Assembly (NCBI RefSeq): GCF_030463565.1
Contig: NC_134644.1
Span: 155,540,191 to 155,604,190 of the forward strand
Length of the DNA: 64,000 nt
Source of the DNA: Pelecanus crispus
Taxonomy: Eukaryota > Chordata > Aves > Pelecaniformes > Pelecanidae
Reading direction: 5' to 3'
Shown here: positions 12,901 through 25,325 of the stretch, piece after piece
Position numbering within the stretch: position 1 is the first letter of the stretch
Layout: each line of letters starts with the position of its first letter
Program-made: the position numbers and the translations under genes
The notes under the pieces: generated by a model
The model's input: the letters and a program-made list of their open reading frames with translations, nothing else
Database searches by the model: none
What the model was told of the DNA's origin: nothing

Positions 12901-15900
12901 ACCTCTGTTTAGACTTTGAAGGAAAAAGTGCTTTAGAGGGGCTTTCAAATCAGCCATCTCAGAAAGCTATTTGTTAGACACAGCTTAACATCTAAGACAA
13001 GTAGAAGGATTTCTCAGCTTACAGTAGAAGTGGTTATCTTTGAACAAATGTAGATCGATAGTGTTTGCTTCATAAGGACTGACAATCTAAAAATTGTAAC
13101 TGACTGTATGCAAATAACTGCGTTCATGTGTCCATTTTCATACTTCTTAGAGTTGCTTCTCCTCTATTTCCACTGCAGTTTGAAAAGTAAATTGCACTTT
13201 GTGAACACCACTTTAAATTCATGATGAAATTCCTTTGTTTAGCAGACTTTTACTGGCAGTAATTAATATTAGGGCAGTTTAAGCACTTAATGTTTTAGCC
13301 ATGACTATTTTCAGTAGTGCTGTTCTCAGACTTCCTTTTTGTCTTTTTTAAACTTAGTGCTCATGTTTTCAGAACTTGGAGGAATCCTACATTTTTCTTT
13401 CAGGTCTGGAAGAGGGCGAAAGTTAAGTGGAGATGAAATAACTTTGCCAACCACAGTGGATTATTCATCTGTTCCTAAACAGGTAATTGCTTAAGTGGTA
13501 GGTGACTTAACCACTCTAAGTGATTATCTATTGTACCAGTTCTACAACAGGATCGGTATAAATCTTAGAAAGGTATAATATTATTATATATGCTATATAA
13601 TATTAAGTATATATCTTAGCAAGGTATAAGATGACAAGTAAAACCTTGCAGATAATATTAATTTGTACCATATACTTCTGTTCAGCCAGAAGTAGAAGAC
13701 TGGTCTTCATGGGATGAAGATGCACCTACCAGTGTGAAGATTGAAGGTGGCAATGGTAATGTGGCTGCTCAGCAAAATCCTTTGGAACAAATGGAACCTG
13801 ACTATTTCAAAGATATGACACCAACTATAAGAAAAACTCAAAAAGTAGGTATTGCACTATAGTTACAGAGGGTTTTCCTTGCTTTGAAATAGGCTATAAG
13901 TAAATTGGCAACTTACAGAACATGCTTCTGGTGAAATTAAGCTGTCCTATTGAAATGAGAATAAGTGCTGATGTCTAGTCTAAGATGTCCAATTAAAAAT
14001 ACTGACTCTTTGAGATCTTACCAAATGTGATGCTAGTTCATGTTTACATCTTTAGTCTTAATGGTGTTGGAAACTTAGGAAGAATTTCATATTCATTCTG
14101 AAGGCTCTGGGAAGTATAATGTGAGAACCCTCAAGTCACTTTAATTTTGAAAATGGAACCAGTGCACTAAGATATTTGTGCTCATACTTTTCCATTATTT
14201 GAACAGAGACGTTCCATGTCCTGCTTTACTGAAGCTTGAGGTAGCAGCACTGGTGTTTCAGAAAACAATGGTTACTTGTTTCACCAAGTTATATTGGGGA
14301 GGCTGGAATTAGGGAGCTGATATTTCAAAATAGCTTGCTGTTCAAATATCTATTTTTATTATCGAGACAAGACAGAAGGGCATATCCAGAAGAGCATCAA
14401 CACCGTAAATAAATGCTGATTAAACTTCTGGTAATTGCCAGTTTTGTTTCTATGGTGACAGTCTTCCAGCTGCGTACTTACAGGGCTTTGAGTCAATTGG
14501 AAAACCTTTTTCACAATGAAGGCAGTCAAGCACTGGAACAGGTTACCAGAGGGTTTGTGCAGGCTCTGTCTCTGGAAGTTTAAGACCCAAGTGGATAAGC
14601 CCTGAGCATCTTCATCAGCCTCAGGGCTGGCAGTGCTTTGAGGAGAATGTTGGATTACAGACCTCCTGAGGCCCCTTCCAGCTTGAATCTTCCTGTGGTG
14701 CTATGAACTGAAGATGATACTGGGGTCAGTTTTCCATACATTCAGCATCTGCAGTATTCTGTGGACTAAATTCTTCTAAGGATTTTGATCTCCCAAAGTC
14801 TGGGTGGCAGAGAAGGGCTAGGAGAGAGGTAGATTTCTCCTTTGTATCTAATGACATTTTTCACCTAATAGATTGAGCTTCAGGTTGCAGAACAAAACTT
14901 GAGAAAAATCCATGCTGTTTGAATACTGTATACTGGATTTAGTTTAAACTTATCTCTAGGGATGACTGCAGGCACTGTAAAGAACATTCCTGCTAACTTG
15001 GTGTTGTTACCCCCCTTAAATATGAATTTGCGTTTGTATTTTCACCGAATCTGGGCTCAATATGAACCCCAAGATGTGAGGTTGAATCTACTTGTGTTAC
15101 CACTCATATCTACAATGTCTGGAAATGGAACTTCAGTCAAATAACAGAGTCTGTCATTGCTAAGTAAGACTGTCTAGTCCCGATTCCTTTCTTGCATTGG
15201 TACTGGCATTTGTACAGTCAGTGGAACTGCAAATCTACCTTTTGGAAGCAGCAGAGACTTAAAGTAGGCTAAGCGAAGTGAGTGAGTGAAGTTCCTATCT
15301 TGAGGTCGAGACAAGTAAGGGATACATGATCTTAGCCACCACGTTAAATTTGCTAATAAGCCTTTTAGGAGAAGCATTACTGCATGTTTTTCGGCCAGAT
15401 CAGTACAGAGCTTTACCAGTTGATGTAACAGTGAATTACATTTCAACAACTGAAATTAAATTGTCTGCACAGAAGTAGCTATTAAAGTAGCTAAGAGAGC
15501 TTGTGTTCCAAAGCAGTATGGCTGTGCAGACAGCACTGTCCTCAAGGGCAGTGTCTTACAGTGACCGATGATGGAAGCAGGATTTCTCCAAGGAATATGT
15601 CATGTAATTGGTAGCTTATATGAGTACTGGGAGATGTGGCTATTTGATCTGTAATTCTTTGTGCGCTTTCTCTGTCTTGATACAGTTACAGGTTTCCATG
15701 TGACTTAAGAAGAATCTAGTGGGGGGAGGAGGCAGTTATTGTGTCTTTTGCATTTAGCTTCTTTCACTTATCATTTCATTTGGCTGTACAGCTTCCAGAA
15801 CCTGAGCAAGTTTGAGACACAATGCAGTGTTGTGTAGCTGTACCTTCACAGGCACAGAATTATATGATCACCAGGGAATCTGTGCAGTGCTTTGACTTAC

Positions 15901-18900
15901 CACTTTTTTTTCCTTTTTTTTTTTTTTTTTTTAATATTTTCAGATAGTAATTAAAAAAAGAGAACCTTTAAATTTTGGGATTCCAGAGGGAAGCACAGGA
16001 TTCTCTAGCAGATTAGCAGCTACACAAGATATTCCTTTTATTCACCAGTCTGTAAGTATGCTCTAAGTATTGATCTTGTATTTGACAGTTAAATGACTGT
16101 TCTGTAGGAGAAGGAATAGTCTGCCTAAGGTCTGCACTGTGGGGAGCAAGAGGAATAGTTGTGGAATAATGTAAAATGGTTTAAAATTGAGTATTTGGTT
16201 CAAAGCAATGAAGTAGTTAATCTGATTTTAACTAATTTATTCTACTGAGAAACTTAACAGGTCAGTGATAAAAAGGTAAGAAGCTTCCAAACACTTGTAT
16301 ACTTGCAAATCTTCTAAAGCAACACATTATACGTTTTTTTCGATTCTGTACAGTAAGTTCCTAGCAAAAGCGTAGAAGGTGCTTTTTTTTCTTTCTTTTG
16401 GTTTTTTTTTTTTTTCTTCTTGGAAAGCCTCCGGGTTACCTTTGCTTTATTATCTTCGACCCATTTTTACCTTTCTGCTTCTCCCTTCCTTTCTGTCGGG
16501 ATTGTATTCTAACAGTCTGCTAATTTTTGCTCTTTAGCCTTTGAAAAAATCATAGAATCATAGAATCGTCTAGGTTGGAAAAGACCTTTAAGATCATCCA
16601 GTCCAACCATTAACCTACACTACCAAGCCCACCTAAACCAATCAAGGGTAGACTAGACTAAACCATATCCCGAAGTGCCACATCTACCTGTTTTTTGAAC
16701 ACTTCCAGGGATGGTGACTCCACCATGGTGGAGTTACCCAACAGCTGTCTTTTTAGAGGAAGATGCTCGCTCCCTCTTCTCTACTGCCTTCTTTAATAGG
16801 GCTTCTGCTTTGATTAACATAGTGCACAAAAGGGTCTAGGCAGAAAGCAGTACAGAATGGTCATACCACTTCCTTAAACTGTCCATAATGAAAATAATTC
16901 AGGAAAGGACCTCTAGTGAGTAACGGCAGCACTCAAGTGATGTTGGACACACAAACATGTGGACATACATGTTGGTTTGTCCATGCAACTTTCAGAAATC
17001 TTTTACACTGTCTACTCAATTCATCTGTTCAACTTTTCTCCTTCCTGAAAATGCACTCCAGGACTTCCTTCCTACCTTTGTTACCCACAAATAGAATCCA
17101 AAAAAACCTCCAACAATTAACTGGAAAAAGTCAGTATTAGAACAGGGGAAAACACATAGACAAGAAGATGAGAAGTACTGTCATATTGCAAATATTTCTG
17201 GAAGTCTGAAGCATCAAGGTTAAAAATAAGTGTTTTATCTAGTTTTTTCATGTGCTTAGAGCTTCTCTTCTTTTGTTTCAGCCTGAACTGGGAGACTTGG
17301 ATACTTGGCAGGAAAATACTAATGCCTGGGAAGAAGAGGAAGATGCTGCCTGGCAGGCAGAAGAAGTTCTTAGGTAACTGAAAATGATGTAACACCATGT
17401 AAACTTTTACATGTAAAAGAATCAAATACAGGTTTGTTTGTTGTAACACCTTTCTGATAAGTGCGAAGAATTGTTAAACAATTTTTAAGACATATTATTT
17501 TTGTGCATCTAATCTCTATGTAACTGGTACTTGGCAGAATACATTTTGGATCTAATTAGTTTAGTAGATGAGATAGTTGGAGAAATCTGAGAATCACTGG
17601 AACATTAGAACAACACATCAACCACCCTTGCCCCCCCCCCCCCCCCCCCCCCCCCCCAAAAAAAAACCAAACCCAACAATGCCCCTCCAAACCCAACAAT
17701 TTATTTTGTACAAATAACATGTTTCAACTTGATTAAGTAAAATATCACTGGATGTCCTTATAAAAAAGATCATAATCATGTGCTGTAAAAAATAATTCAG
17801 GATAGAAGGTGAAGTGGTAAGCATGTTCTTGGAATCCCCGTAGAAGTCATGCTTTTCTAGCTAACTTAACTAGCTGATAAGGCTTGAACGTAAAATCAGT
17901 GTATTGCACAAAATTAGTGTGAATAGTTCCTCTGTTCCATTTGTGTTCTTTTTCCTCTTAAGAACATGTGGAAGGAGTACAAAGTGTAAAGAGATGCAGA
18001 TTGAGTTTAAGCTAATCACATGCAATGATTTAAATTGGCAGTGACTTTTGTTAACCTGTTTCATTTCAAGGTTTTATCAAACTTTAATTCATTGCTACAT
18101 CATCAGATAACCTGCCTCAGATGGCTCCAGCTTCCTATACTGCTCTCATTGTACTCACAGAATCACAAATACACGGCTTCAGTGGGACAATAGTGATAAT
18201 ACAAAATAAGGACATGATATATTCAAAAATATAATAACTGTGAATCTTTAAAGGAAAAAAAAAAGGTATTTTTGCAAAAAAAAAAAAAAAAAAGGATTCT
18301 GGTCAACTATTTATTGTAGTATTTGGGAAAATTTACTCTTTTCAACCAGTAGAATAAGACAAGAGGGAAGTCACCAGCACACTTCTGATGCATTAATGTT
18401 AGATAATAAATTCAGCTGATTCTAGTTTTGTCAGTCTTGCTCTGCAGCAGCTTAACATGTGAGAATAGGGCTGTAATGCACATATTCTTGTAAACTTAAA
18501 CGGATACTTCTGTGTGTACATTCTGGTCAATATCTTGGGTTTTTTCTTTAATTTCAGCACTGAAACTGTTTCAGGTCTTGTCTTTCACTGATGTATGACA
18601 GAAGTGCAAGCTTTGTAATATGAATGATGTGCCTTTGGGCTCTTTTGTTCCAAGGACAATACCTTTTCCTGTAAAGAATATCAGTAGGCTCAGTAAAATC
18701 TTTAATCTCTAAAGTGCAATCTGACATTTAAACTGTGATGCACCAGACAAAGAAAATGCAAGACAATGAAAAATACTGCTTTTCTTGAACTGAGAAATGA
18801 AACAACTACTTTTGCTAACCGCAGAGGCTGCATTGTAGTTTACTTAACCCTTACCACATTCCATTACAGATGTTTTTAGGACTATGAAAAGAAGTACTCA

Positions 18901-21900
18901 GACTTACTGAAGCAGGGACTTGTCTTACACAAATTAGCTACTACAAATAATCCGGTGTGTGCATATACCAGCTTGTTTCTGGAGTGTAAAATTTGTGTAG
19001 TGGATATTCCCAGGATAGTCAAAGGTATATTGTCTGGCAGTTGTTGGGTTCATGCTCTAGAATACTTAGTAAGAGAGATCTCTTATGTGGCAATAGGAGT
19101 GGGGTTTTCCCCACAAACTCACTGTTTTTCAGTGTCTCGCCTTATTTGATTGAAACTGTTCTAAAGATTTCAGCTGGAATCTTTACTATTGAGAGGCTTC
19201 AGCTCAAGTGGTTAATTTTCATAGAATTCTTTCCTGGCCTCACTAAAAATTATCAAACTTTACTTGTTGTAGAAGGGGTGTGTATGTGTCCAAATATGAT
19301 CAGAACTGCAGCTGACGGTATTACATGCTGCTTGGCCAGCTATGAATGGCCACCTCAGTACAACTGATCATTGTGTAAGCTGTATCCCAGCTGTGTGAAG
19401 TAAAACCTTTGTGTTATTCATGACACATCAAATTACAATGTTTTTCTGTAATTGAGGAAAGTGCTGGCTGATTTTTAGCAAGATTGATAGGAAATACCTT
19501 CTGGGTTTACAGTTTCTCTTGCAGTAGACATCTGTGGTGTAATTAACATCTGACATTTTTAACATAAAACTTAAGTATAGTGCTTGACAGGCCTGGCTCT
19601 GTTTTCAATAGACTGTAGTAAGGAAGTGATCTGGAGTCTCCTCTTAATGCTAGAAGACTGCATCTTGGTCTACAAAATGATCTGAAGATTTCAGACTGCT
19701 AAATGGAGGGCAAAGTCACCATAACCCTCCCCAAGTGCTAATGCTGACTGTACTCCAGCAGTGCTTATTGAGAATGCAATAAGTGTACCGAAAAAGTAAG
19801 GATCTCCCTTATCTAGCTGTGTCTGTGTACCTGTTGGTGCTCAGTCAGTATTCAGAAGTGTCTTAGACTGGAATAATTTTTGTGTAGTAATGGAGTGCTG
19901 ATCAATCATGCAAGAATGGGCTGTGGCCTGCTAAATAGCAGAGGAGACTGTATCCCGTGACCTTCTCTCTGGTGACTTAATGCATAGCATAACAGTTGAA
20001 ATAAGTGTGTATATTAAGCCAAATGCTTCCTGGAATCAAAGTATGCTGAAAGACAGTGCTGAGGAGTAGGCTTCTAGTGCCTGAGAAGTTCCTGTAGTCT
20101 GTTTTTTGTGGTGGTTGTTCCCTCCGTGCCTGCCCCCCCCCACCCCCCCCCAGCAGGTTCTGGGCTGAGATGCACTGAAATTTTCCAGACAGTGATGAAT
20201 CAGTGTAGTGGATGATAAACTGGATTTTCAGTTAATTGAAGTTAGTTAGAACTTGGTTTCTTCTGCATATTGTAGATACCTATTTGCACCTTTAGACTTT
20301 CTAATACCAATGAAGTTTTTTTTCCAGTGGGAACAGTTAAGCTAAATGCTGGTGCATTTTTAATTGTGTTAAAGTAAAAGACTAAACGGTATGAAATCAT
20401 TTTTATTACAGTTATTCCAGTATGTATACAATAAATAACAACATGCTGGAATAAGAATGTCTTCTAACAGTGTTCTGATTATAATTAGTATTCTGCTAAC
20501 CAATGAGAGAGGCTTAGGTTTTTTTTGGACCTAACTTGTGTTAGGAATGCAAAGCAAGGTTGACCTCAGGAATGAGTACTTTCCTAGTTTAAACAGCTTA
20601 CATCATTCCATCCAAACTCTGCTAACTCCTTGCTTTGGAACACAGAAAAAGTGAGTCAGATACGGCTGTAGTTCCTCGTAGGTTCTTCCTTTATTGAGAA
20701 ATGAAACCTTTCTGAGCCTGAAAGGTAGTAACTTTATGTTGAAAACATGCAGGAAGTTTGGAATAGAGATCAATGCTTTGAATAATGACCAAGTAAAAGA
20801 GCAGTGGAAAGATAGTTACTTTGTGGTAAGCTACTTGTTTATATTTTTTTGTGTCTTCAGTTCCTCTATCTGAGGTGATGTGAAGGTCTCTTCTCATTTG
20901 GGCGTAACTGAAGTCCAGTAAAATTACTCAGCCAGTAGAGGCCATGGAAGCCACTTCTCTGTGCAGAGGAGTTCTGTGTCCTGCGGTTTATAAGCGGGAA
21001 AAGAAACATGATCTGCTCTGACTTTCCTCACTTCAGAATTGCAGATGAATTGCAGCATTGCTTAACACCTCATGTGGCTTTTTGGAACTCTACAGTCTCT
21101 TTGTGCTGGCTGATGTACATATAGCTTCTTCCCTTCAGTTCAGAGGTGTGAGGAATATAAGAAAATCTGCTACTGTAAAGTGGCAAATATTACTGCTCTG
21201 CATATGCTAGACTGACAGCACTGTCAACTGTCCGGCTTTCAGGTGGAATGTAGAATAGCAGGTCATGATCTCAAAAAAAAAAAAAAAAAAGTTTGGGCTT
21301 CCATTAACTTGGGAGGTAGATCCTGATGTGAGTGACTAATTTAATTCTTCCGTGACAGACAGAAGAGCAGCTTAATAGAGTATAGGAAAACTAGCCATTA
21401 AAAATCAATCAAGGAAAACCATGAAGGTATTAAATAAGTGCAGTCCCTCTCCTGTCCAATACAGAGATAATACATAGTCTTTGTACCTCAAATATTTCTA
21501 GGTTTTGTGTGCCCTGTTTGTCCATAGTTGGAATCTACCAGAGAAGGTTGCTTCAGGTGATGATAGTTCTTAATTCTGTATGTTTCACACATCTAAGTGG
21601 ATGTGCACAGGTAATTTAGATACATTGAAAGTTAACTGCTTACTGCCTTGTGAATTAGAATTCTTTATTCTCTTATTCCTACTGAATCTGTGTTAATTTT
21701 CACCTTTTCAAGTTAATGAAGCTTCATTTTTATTTTTAAAGTCTTGCAAGCAACTTAGCAAATTTTTCATATCTAATAAACTCAATCCAAAGCAGGAGTG
21801 ACCTCCTTACGCCATTCTATTACTGCCTATGCAATACAGGAGAGAACTGCAGTGTGCCACTTGGAGTGTGGGTCTTTGTCACCCCCGTGCCAGTCAGTGA

Positions 21901-22810
21901 TGTGTTCTAGCTGTAGTGGGGGAATAAAATGAGTAGATTTTTGTGTTTGTTTTTTTTCCTTTGCTCTAGTCAGCTGTGTATGTGTTTGAAATTGGAAACC
22001 TATTTCTTTAGATAGATTCTTTGAACTAGCAGATAGTGATGTCTGGGGTTTTATAGCAGTGATAAGAAATAATGCTATAAGGATACACAACTGAAGACTT
22101 CTTAATTATTTTTGTATTTCCTTAAAGGAAATTGTTTATATCTGTACTGAACAATGGAGTACAGCACAGATCCTGAACATGTGAAAGGGAATATTAGAAG
22201 TTATCTGATCGTGAGGAAAATGTTTGTAGTACTTGCATTACAAAGAGGATAGCTACTGATGCCTCTGCTGAGGGAAAGGGGAAACACAAGTCAGTGTTCT
22301 AGACAAATTGAACTGTTTTGGACTGAATTGAAAGGATGGGTGATCTTGCTACTCAAAGCATTAGATAGATTTCTCCCCCCCCACCCCCCCCATCTCTAGG
22401 CCTTATAGCTGTCATACACTCTTACTGATTCACTTCCTCTGAATCTTTGAGAACTGAGTGGCTTTTAGATTGTAAAATATTTGAACAAATATTACTGCTT
22501 AATACTAAATTAATCTGAAAAAAGGACTTCAGCACAATAAAAGAATAACTGTTCTGAGCCTAACTACAGTGGACTGAAGCTCTGTTTTTATTAGTTTTAA
22601 TAACTTATTTACTGACAGGAACTTAAGGTACAACTGTGCGGAAAATTGAATTCCTGTTATTTAGCAATTTGTATTTTTGTTAATTACAGACAACAGAAGA
22701 TAGCAGAAAGGGAAAAAAGAGCAGCAGAACAACAACGAAAGAAAATGGAGAAAGAGGCCCAAAGGCTAATGAAAAAGGAACAAAACAAAATTGGTGTAAA
22801 ACTGTCCTAA
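9915..22810 (+). CDS. EBAG9: EBAG9 (RCAS1) spliced coding region, six coding exons
   Basis: The six exons join in frame into 642 nt, or 213 aa plus stop, matching the length of human EBAG9 and differing from it at few positions. The N-terminus (MAITQFRLFK...) is short, hydrophobic and cysteine-rich (residues about 10-28) and probably acts as the membrane anchor or acylated Golgi-targeting segment known for this protein. The middle is acidic, with tryptophan-acid motifs such as WSSWDEDAP and WEEEEDAAWQ. The C-terminus from about residue 170 is a highly charged coiled coil ending KIGVKLS. In mammals EBAG9 sits on Golgi and vesicle membranes and dampens regulated exocytosis, including lytic-granule release. 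The start codon has a strong context (CACCATGG). All introns are GT-AG. The gene converges on SYBU. The identification is very secure. Confidence 0.97.
9998..13403 (+). other. EBAG9: EBAG9 intron between coding exons 1 and 2
   Basis: GT-AG intron of about 3.4 kb, from GTAAAC to TTTCTTTCAG. It is A+T-rich. Its one clear feature is a 36-bp tandem duplication at 10391-10462. Nothing else is recognised. Confidence 0.85.
10391..10462. repeat. Tandem duplication of a 36-bp unit
   Basis: Two head-to-tail copies, 10391-10426 and 10427-10462, begin CCCAGTCATCAGTCAG and end ATTATAAATGT. They differ at a single base (A/T at unit position 17), so the duplication is recent. It lies in an EBAG9 intron. 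Confidence 0.93.
13404..13482 (+). CDS. EBAG9: EBAG9 coding exon 2
   Basis: The acceptor TTTCTTTCAG precedes 13404 and the donor GTAATT follows 13482. The exon starts in phase 2 and ends in phase 0. It encodes residues 28-54, including the basic stretch RSGRGRKLSGDE and the TTVDYSSVPKQ segment found in mammalian EBAG9. Confidence 0.96.
13686..13844 (+). CDS. EBAG9: EBAG9 coding exon 3
   Basis: The exon follows a short 203-bp intron and is bounded by TTCAG and GTAGGT. It encodes residues 55-107, including WSSWDEDAP, VKIEGGNGNV and PDYFKDMTPTIRKTQK, all hallmarks of EBAG9. This is the largest coding exon of the gene and is in phase 0 at both ends. Confidence 0.96.
13845..15943 (+). other. EBAG9: EBAG9 intron between coding exons 3 and 4
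   Basis: GT-AG intron of about 2.1 kb holding a diverged CR1 3' fragment (about 14495-14710). It ends in an unusually long T-rich tract just before the acceptor (T19 at 15914-15932, then AATATTTTCAG). Confidence 0.85.
14495..14710 (+). mobile_element. Diverged CR1 LINE 3' fragment
   Basis: Reads in order the usual CR1 end: TTTTTCACAATGAAGGCAG, TCAAGCACTGGAACAGGTT, a TCTGGAAGTTTAAGACCC block, GCCCTGAGCA, and GACCTCCTGAGGCCCCTTCC. The terminal ATTCTATG repeats have decayed, so the copy is old. It is severely 5' truncated and in sense orientation to EBAG9. Confidence 0.8.
15944..16051 (+). CDS. EBAG9: EBAG9 coding exon 4
   Basis: Bounded by ATTTTCAG and GTAAGT, phase 0 at both ends, 36 codons. 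It encodes residues 108-143 (IVIKKREPLNFGIPEGS... to FIHQS). This is the most conserved block of the protein compared with mammals. Confidence 0.96.
16052..17281 (+). other. EBAG9: EBAG9 intron between coding exons 4 and 5
   Basis: GT-AG intron of about 1.2 kb, from GTAAGT to TTTGTTTCAG. It contains a CR1 3' fragment in antisense orientation at 16550-16725 and T-rich tracts around 16384-16417. Confidence 0.85.
16550..16725 (-). mobile_element. CR1 LINE 3' end fragment (antisense)
   Basis: Begins with the reverse complement of the CR1 terminus (CATAGAATCATAGAATCG), then GGTTGGAAAAGACC, GATCATCCAGTCCAACC and the 3' UTR up to the end of the reverse transcriptase frame near GACTCCACCA. It follows the same layout as the 3' end of the full-length CR1 at 26.1-30.6 kb, including the CAATCAAGGGTAGACTAGAC segment, so both belong to one subfamily. 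It is 5' truncated to about 180 bp. Confidence 0.9.
17282..17373 (+). CDS. EBAG9: EBAG9 coding exon 5
   Basis: Bounded by TTTGTTTCAG and GTAACT; starts in phase 0 and ends in phase 2. It encodes residues 144-173 plus two bases of R174: the acidic segment PELGDLDTWQENTNAW and EEEEDAAWQAEEVL that leads into the coiled coil. Confidence 0.96.
17374..22689 (+). other. EBAG9: EBAG9 last intron
   Basis: GT-AG intron of about 5.3 kb, from GTAACT to TTAATTACAG. It contains the C27-A9 tract at 17631-17666, an A-rich run near 18280, C9-A-C9 at 20133-20151, an A18 run near 21272 and a similar C-rich run near 22375. No coding exon or clear transposon is recognised. Confidence 0.8.
17631..17666. repeat. 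Homopolymer C27 followed by A9
   Basis: Twenty-seven consecutive C residues (17631-17657) followed directly by nine A residues. The opposite strand is G27, able to form G-quadruplex structures. The exact length may be affected by sequencing error. Confidence 0.9.
22690..22810 (+). CDS. EBAG9: EBAG9 coding exon 6 (stop codon exon)
   Basis: The acceptor TTAATTACAG ends at 22689. The exon completes R174 and encodes the charged C-terminal coiled coil (QQKIAEREKRAAEQQ...) ending in KIGVKLS with TAA at 22808-22810. The 3' UTR follows. Confidence 0.96.
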
Positions 22811-23730
22811 CAGAAACCAGGCATCAGTGGCAGTGCCAGTGAAAAAGAGAATTCCAGCTCTACAACATACATATTGGTATTGATTTAAGTATTTCTAGGA
22901 CTTCAACACACTGCTTGGTTTCAATGCATTCTTCAGGTCATCTTGGAAGCCAGGATTCTTCCAAAAGATCTTGAACTACTAGTAGGTGGTTCTTAAAGGA
23001 GGAAAAAAACCACAGAAAATCATGCCTTGATGGAATGATGTTTCCTGCAATAGTTCTATTCCAGCACCCTTCTTTGCAGCAAAAGTGATTGAGCAAGGAT
23101 GCTGATTGAAAGACACTCTTAATGAACAGCTCAAGCCTAGAGAAAAGAATGTAAATATTCAGTGGTGGGAAATCTACTGTATTGTCTGTGCTTACCTGAA
23201 ACATGTAATTAAACAGTTTTAAAGAACCCTTTGCTTCCTGTCTGATAAAGAATGTCTGCTTTTGCCTTTTTTATAAAAGTGTTTATAAATACTTCACAGT
23301 TTTCCATGGGAGATCATACTGACCTGTGCAGAAGAAAATGACTTGTTACAGATGACCTGCAACTCTAAATGTACTCCTGGTAGAGTACGCTGTGGTAGAG
23401 CACAAATTACAGCTGAACACTAAAGTGGATTTCTTGTTGCTTTGTCACTTGCAGCTTCTTGTGCTACTGTGTCCATTTGCAACTCTGCAATGGCTACCAG
23501 CAGTGGCATCACGACACAACAGTGGTGTATGCTGCTCCTTTCTTATGAAGGCTGATGCTGCGAACGTAGGGGAGTGATTTAATCACTTGTATTGGTGAAT
23601 TTGTATTTCTAGCAGAAATTCTTCTGCTCTCTACAGTTAGGGAAAAAAAATCCTCACACCTTATACTTGTTGCATAGGCAGTATAATTGGAAAAAAGATT
23701 GTGTCCTGTTAATAAAGCTAGTGTGAAAAT
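22811..23730 (+). other. EBAG9: EBAG9 3' UTR with two candidate poly(A) signals
   Basis: After the stop codon an ATTAAA signal lies at 23208-23213 and a canonical AATAAA at 23711-23716. Either could set the mRNA end, giving 3' UTRs of about 0.4 or 0.9 kb. Cleavage sites cannot be read from sequence alone. Confidence 0.6.
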
Positions 23731-25325
23731 TCTCAGTTCAGTTAACAGCACACTTACTGTATCTGTTTACAGTGGAATTCCTGTGGGAAAAGTGTGCAAG
23801 GTAAATACACAGTAGAGGACAACAGTGTTTTAATGAAGAAGAAAAGTTAATGTCTGCTGGAAGGCAAGGTGGGTGGGAGGAGGGGAGTCTTGGTTCTTCA
23901 CCTGCATTGCTTTTCCCTCTCCTGCTGTGTACTCATGCTGTTTTGCTGTGCTTCCCTCCATCTGCCTGCCTGAACTTGAGCACAACAGCTCTAGGAATCA
24001 CTCCCATCTCCTCTACCATGTGCTGACATAATGCCAGTAAGGATACGGTGCTCTTGTATGTAGTATCTTGCATGCTAAAAACCCATGCATTGATATGAGT
24101 TTCATCTTCTTCCTCTGCTATATCTTCTTTTCTCCTTCCTATATCTTGATTCTTATCCTCAACAAATGTGAAAACATTCTTCCTAAACCTTTTGTTTAGC
24201 TGCTGCTCTGTCATTATCTTTTCCATCAGTTTGAGTTCCCTGAGGGATCTTGTACACCCACTGGGTTTGCTTGTTTCCCTCCTGCTGCCATAGGCGCCTC
24301 CTTTTCCCTCTCCATACACTGCCTGTTGGCCATGTTCCTTTTTTTTTTTTTTTTTTTTCCCCCCCCCTCTTTTTCCTTTTTCCTTTACTGAAAGCTAGTG
24401 ATTGCCTTTGCTGTTATTCTTGGCTATGGAGGATTGACCTGCCAGGAGGACTGACAAATCATCCTTTCCTTGACTGCACTATAGTTGTTCATATTTGCAA
24501 TGTCCTGTGTTCATTTGTCTGAAGGGTTTTGGAGCAAAGTGGTCATTTGTTCTTCTCGTGTAGGGCTTATATAAAACAGTGCTTTCATATTAGTATGTTT
24601 CTAGAGGTTGGGATTTAGGAGAGGTACTTGATTTGGGAGGAAAGGAAGGAGAAATGAGTAAGTAATCGGAAGGTAAGAACAGCCTTGTGAGAGGGTGGAC
24701 ATAAGTGAGGGTGCAGATGAATCTCTGGTGGCCAGTGGCTGTGCCTCAACGTTTTGAGCACCTTAGGGACATGTTGGGTACGTCTTCAGCTGAATATTAA
24801 AGAAAGGCTTTTTTGTTCCTGGGTTAGAAAGGAAAATGCTTAGAGGATTATCAACAGGTGTTTCTTCAGCCTAGGGAGGAGCTGACCTGGTTCCTGTGTT
24901 ATCCTGTAAGCCTGAACTCGAGCAGACATCTGCTATTTCACCCTTAGCCTATGAGCTGCGTGTCCTCACCTGCATGCTTTGAGACAAGACTTTCCAGTGT
25001 GGTACGTGTGTGGGTATGAACATTTTATAAACTCAGAAAAAAAGGATAGGAATTTTTACTGAACTGTTTGGAAGCTGATGGTCCTCCCCTAGCTACTCCG
25101 TACAGCACCAGTGGGATCCAGGTGAGACATGACTAAGACTAAAGCCAAATATTAGAGGGGAAAAAAATTAAGATGGTACGTTTGCAGCGACAGCCGGCAT
25201 ATCCTCTGTGGATCGGGGAACAAAGGCCAGTCCCCCAAAGTCTGGGACTGGAGCATTTATCGTGGCACTGCAGGCCTCTTCCAAAGGGCACCTTGATCTA
25301 CCTGCACCCTTGCAGGATGGAGGAC
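23731..25325. other. Intergenic sequence between EBAG9 and the solo LTR
   Basis: No gene is recognised. It contains a T20-C9 homopolymer junction at 24339-24367. Open frames of up to about 128 aa lack recognisable motifs. Confidence 0.6.

Noticed and set aside
23933-24319. 128-aa open frame on the - strand
   Set aside because: Charged, low-information sequence beyond the EBAG9 poly(A) signals with no motif; not supportable as a gene.
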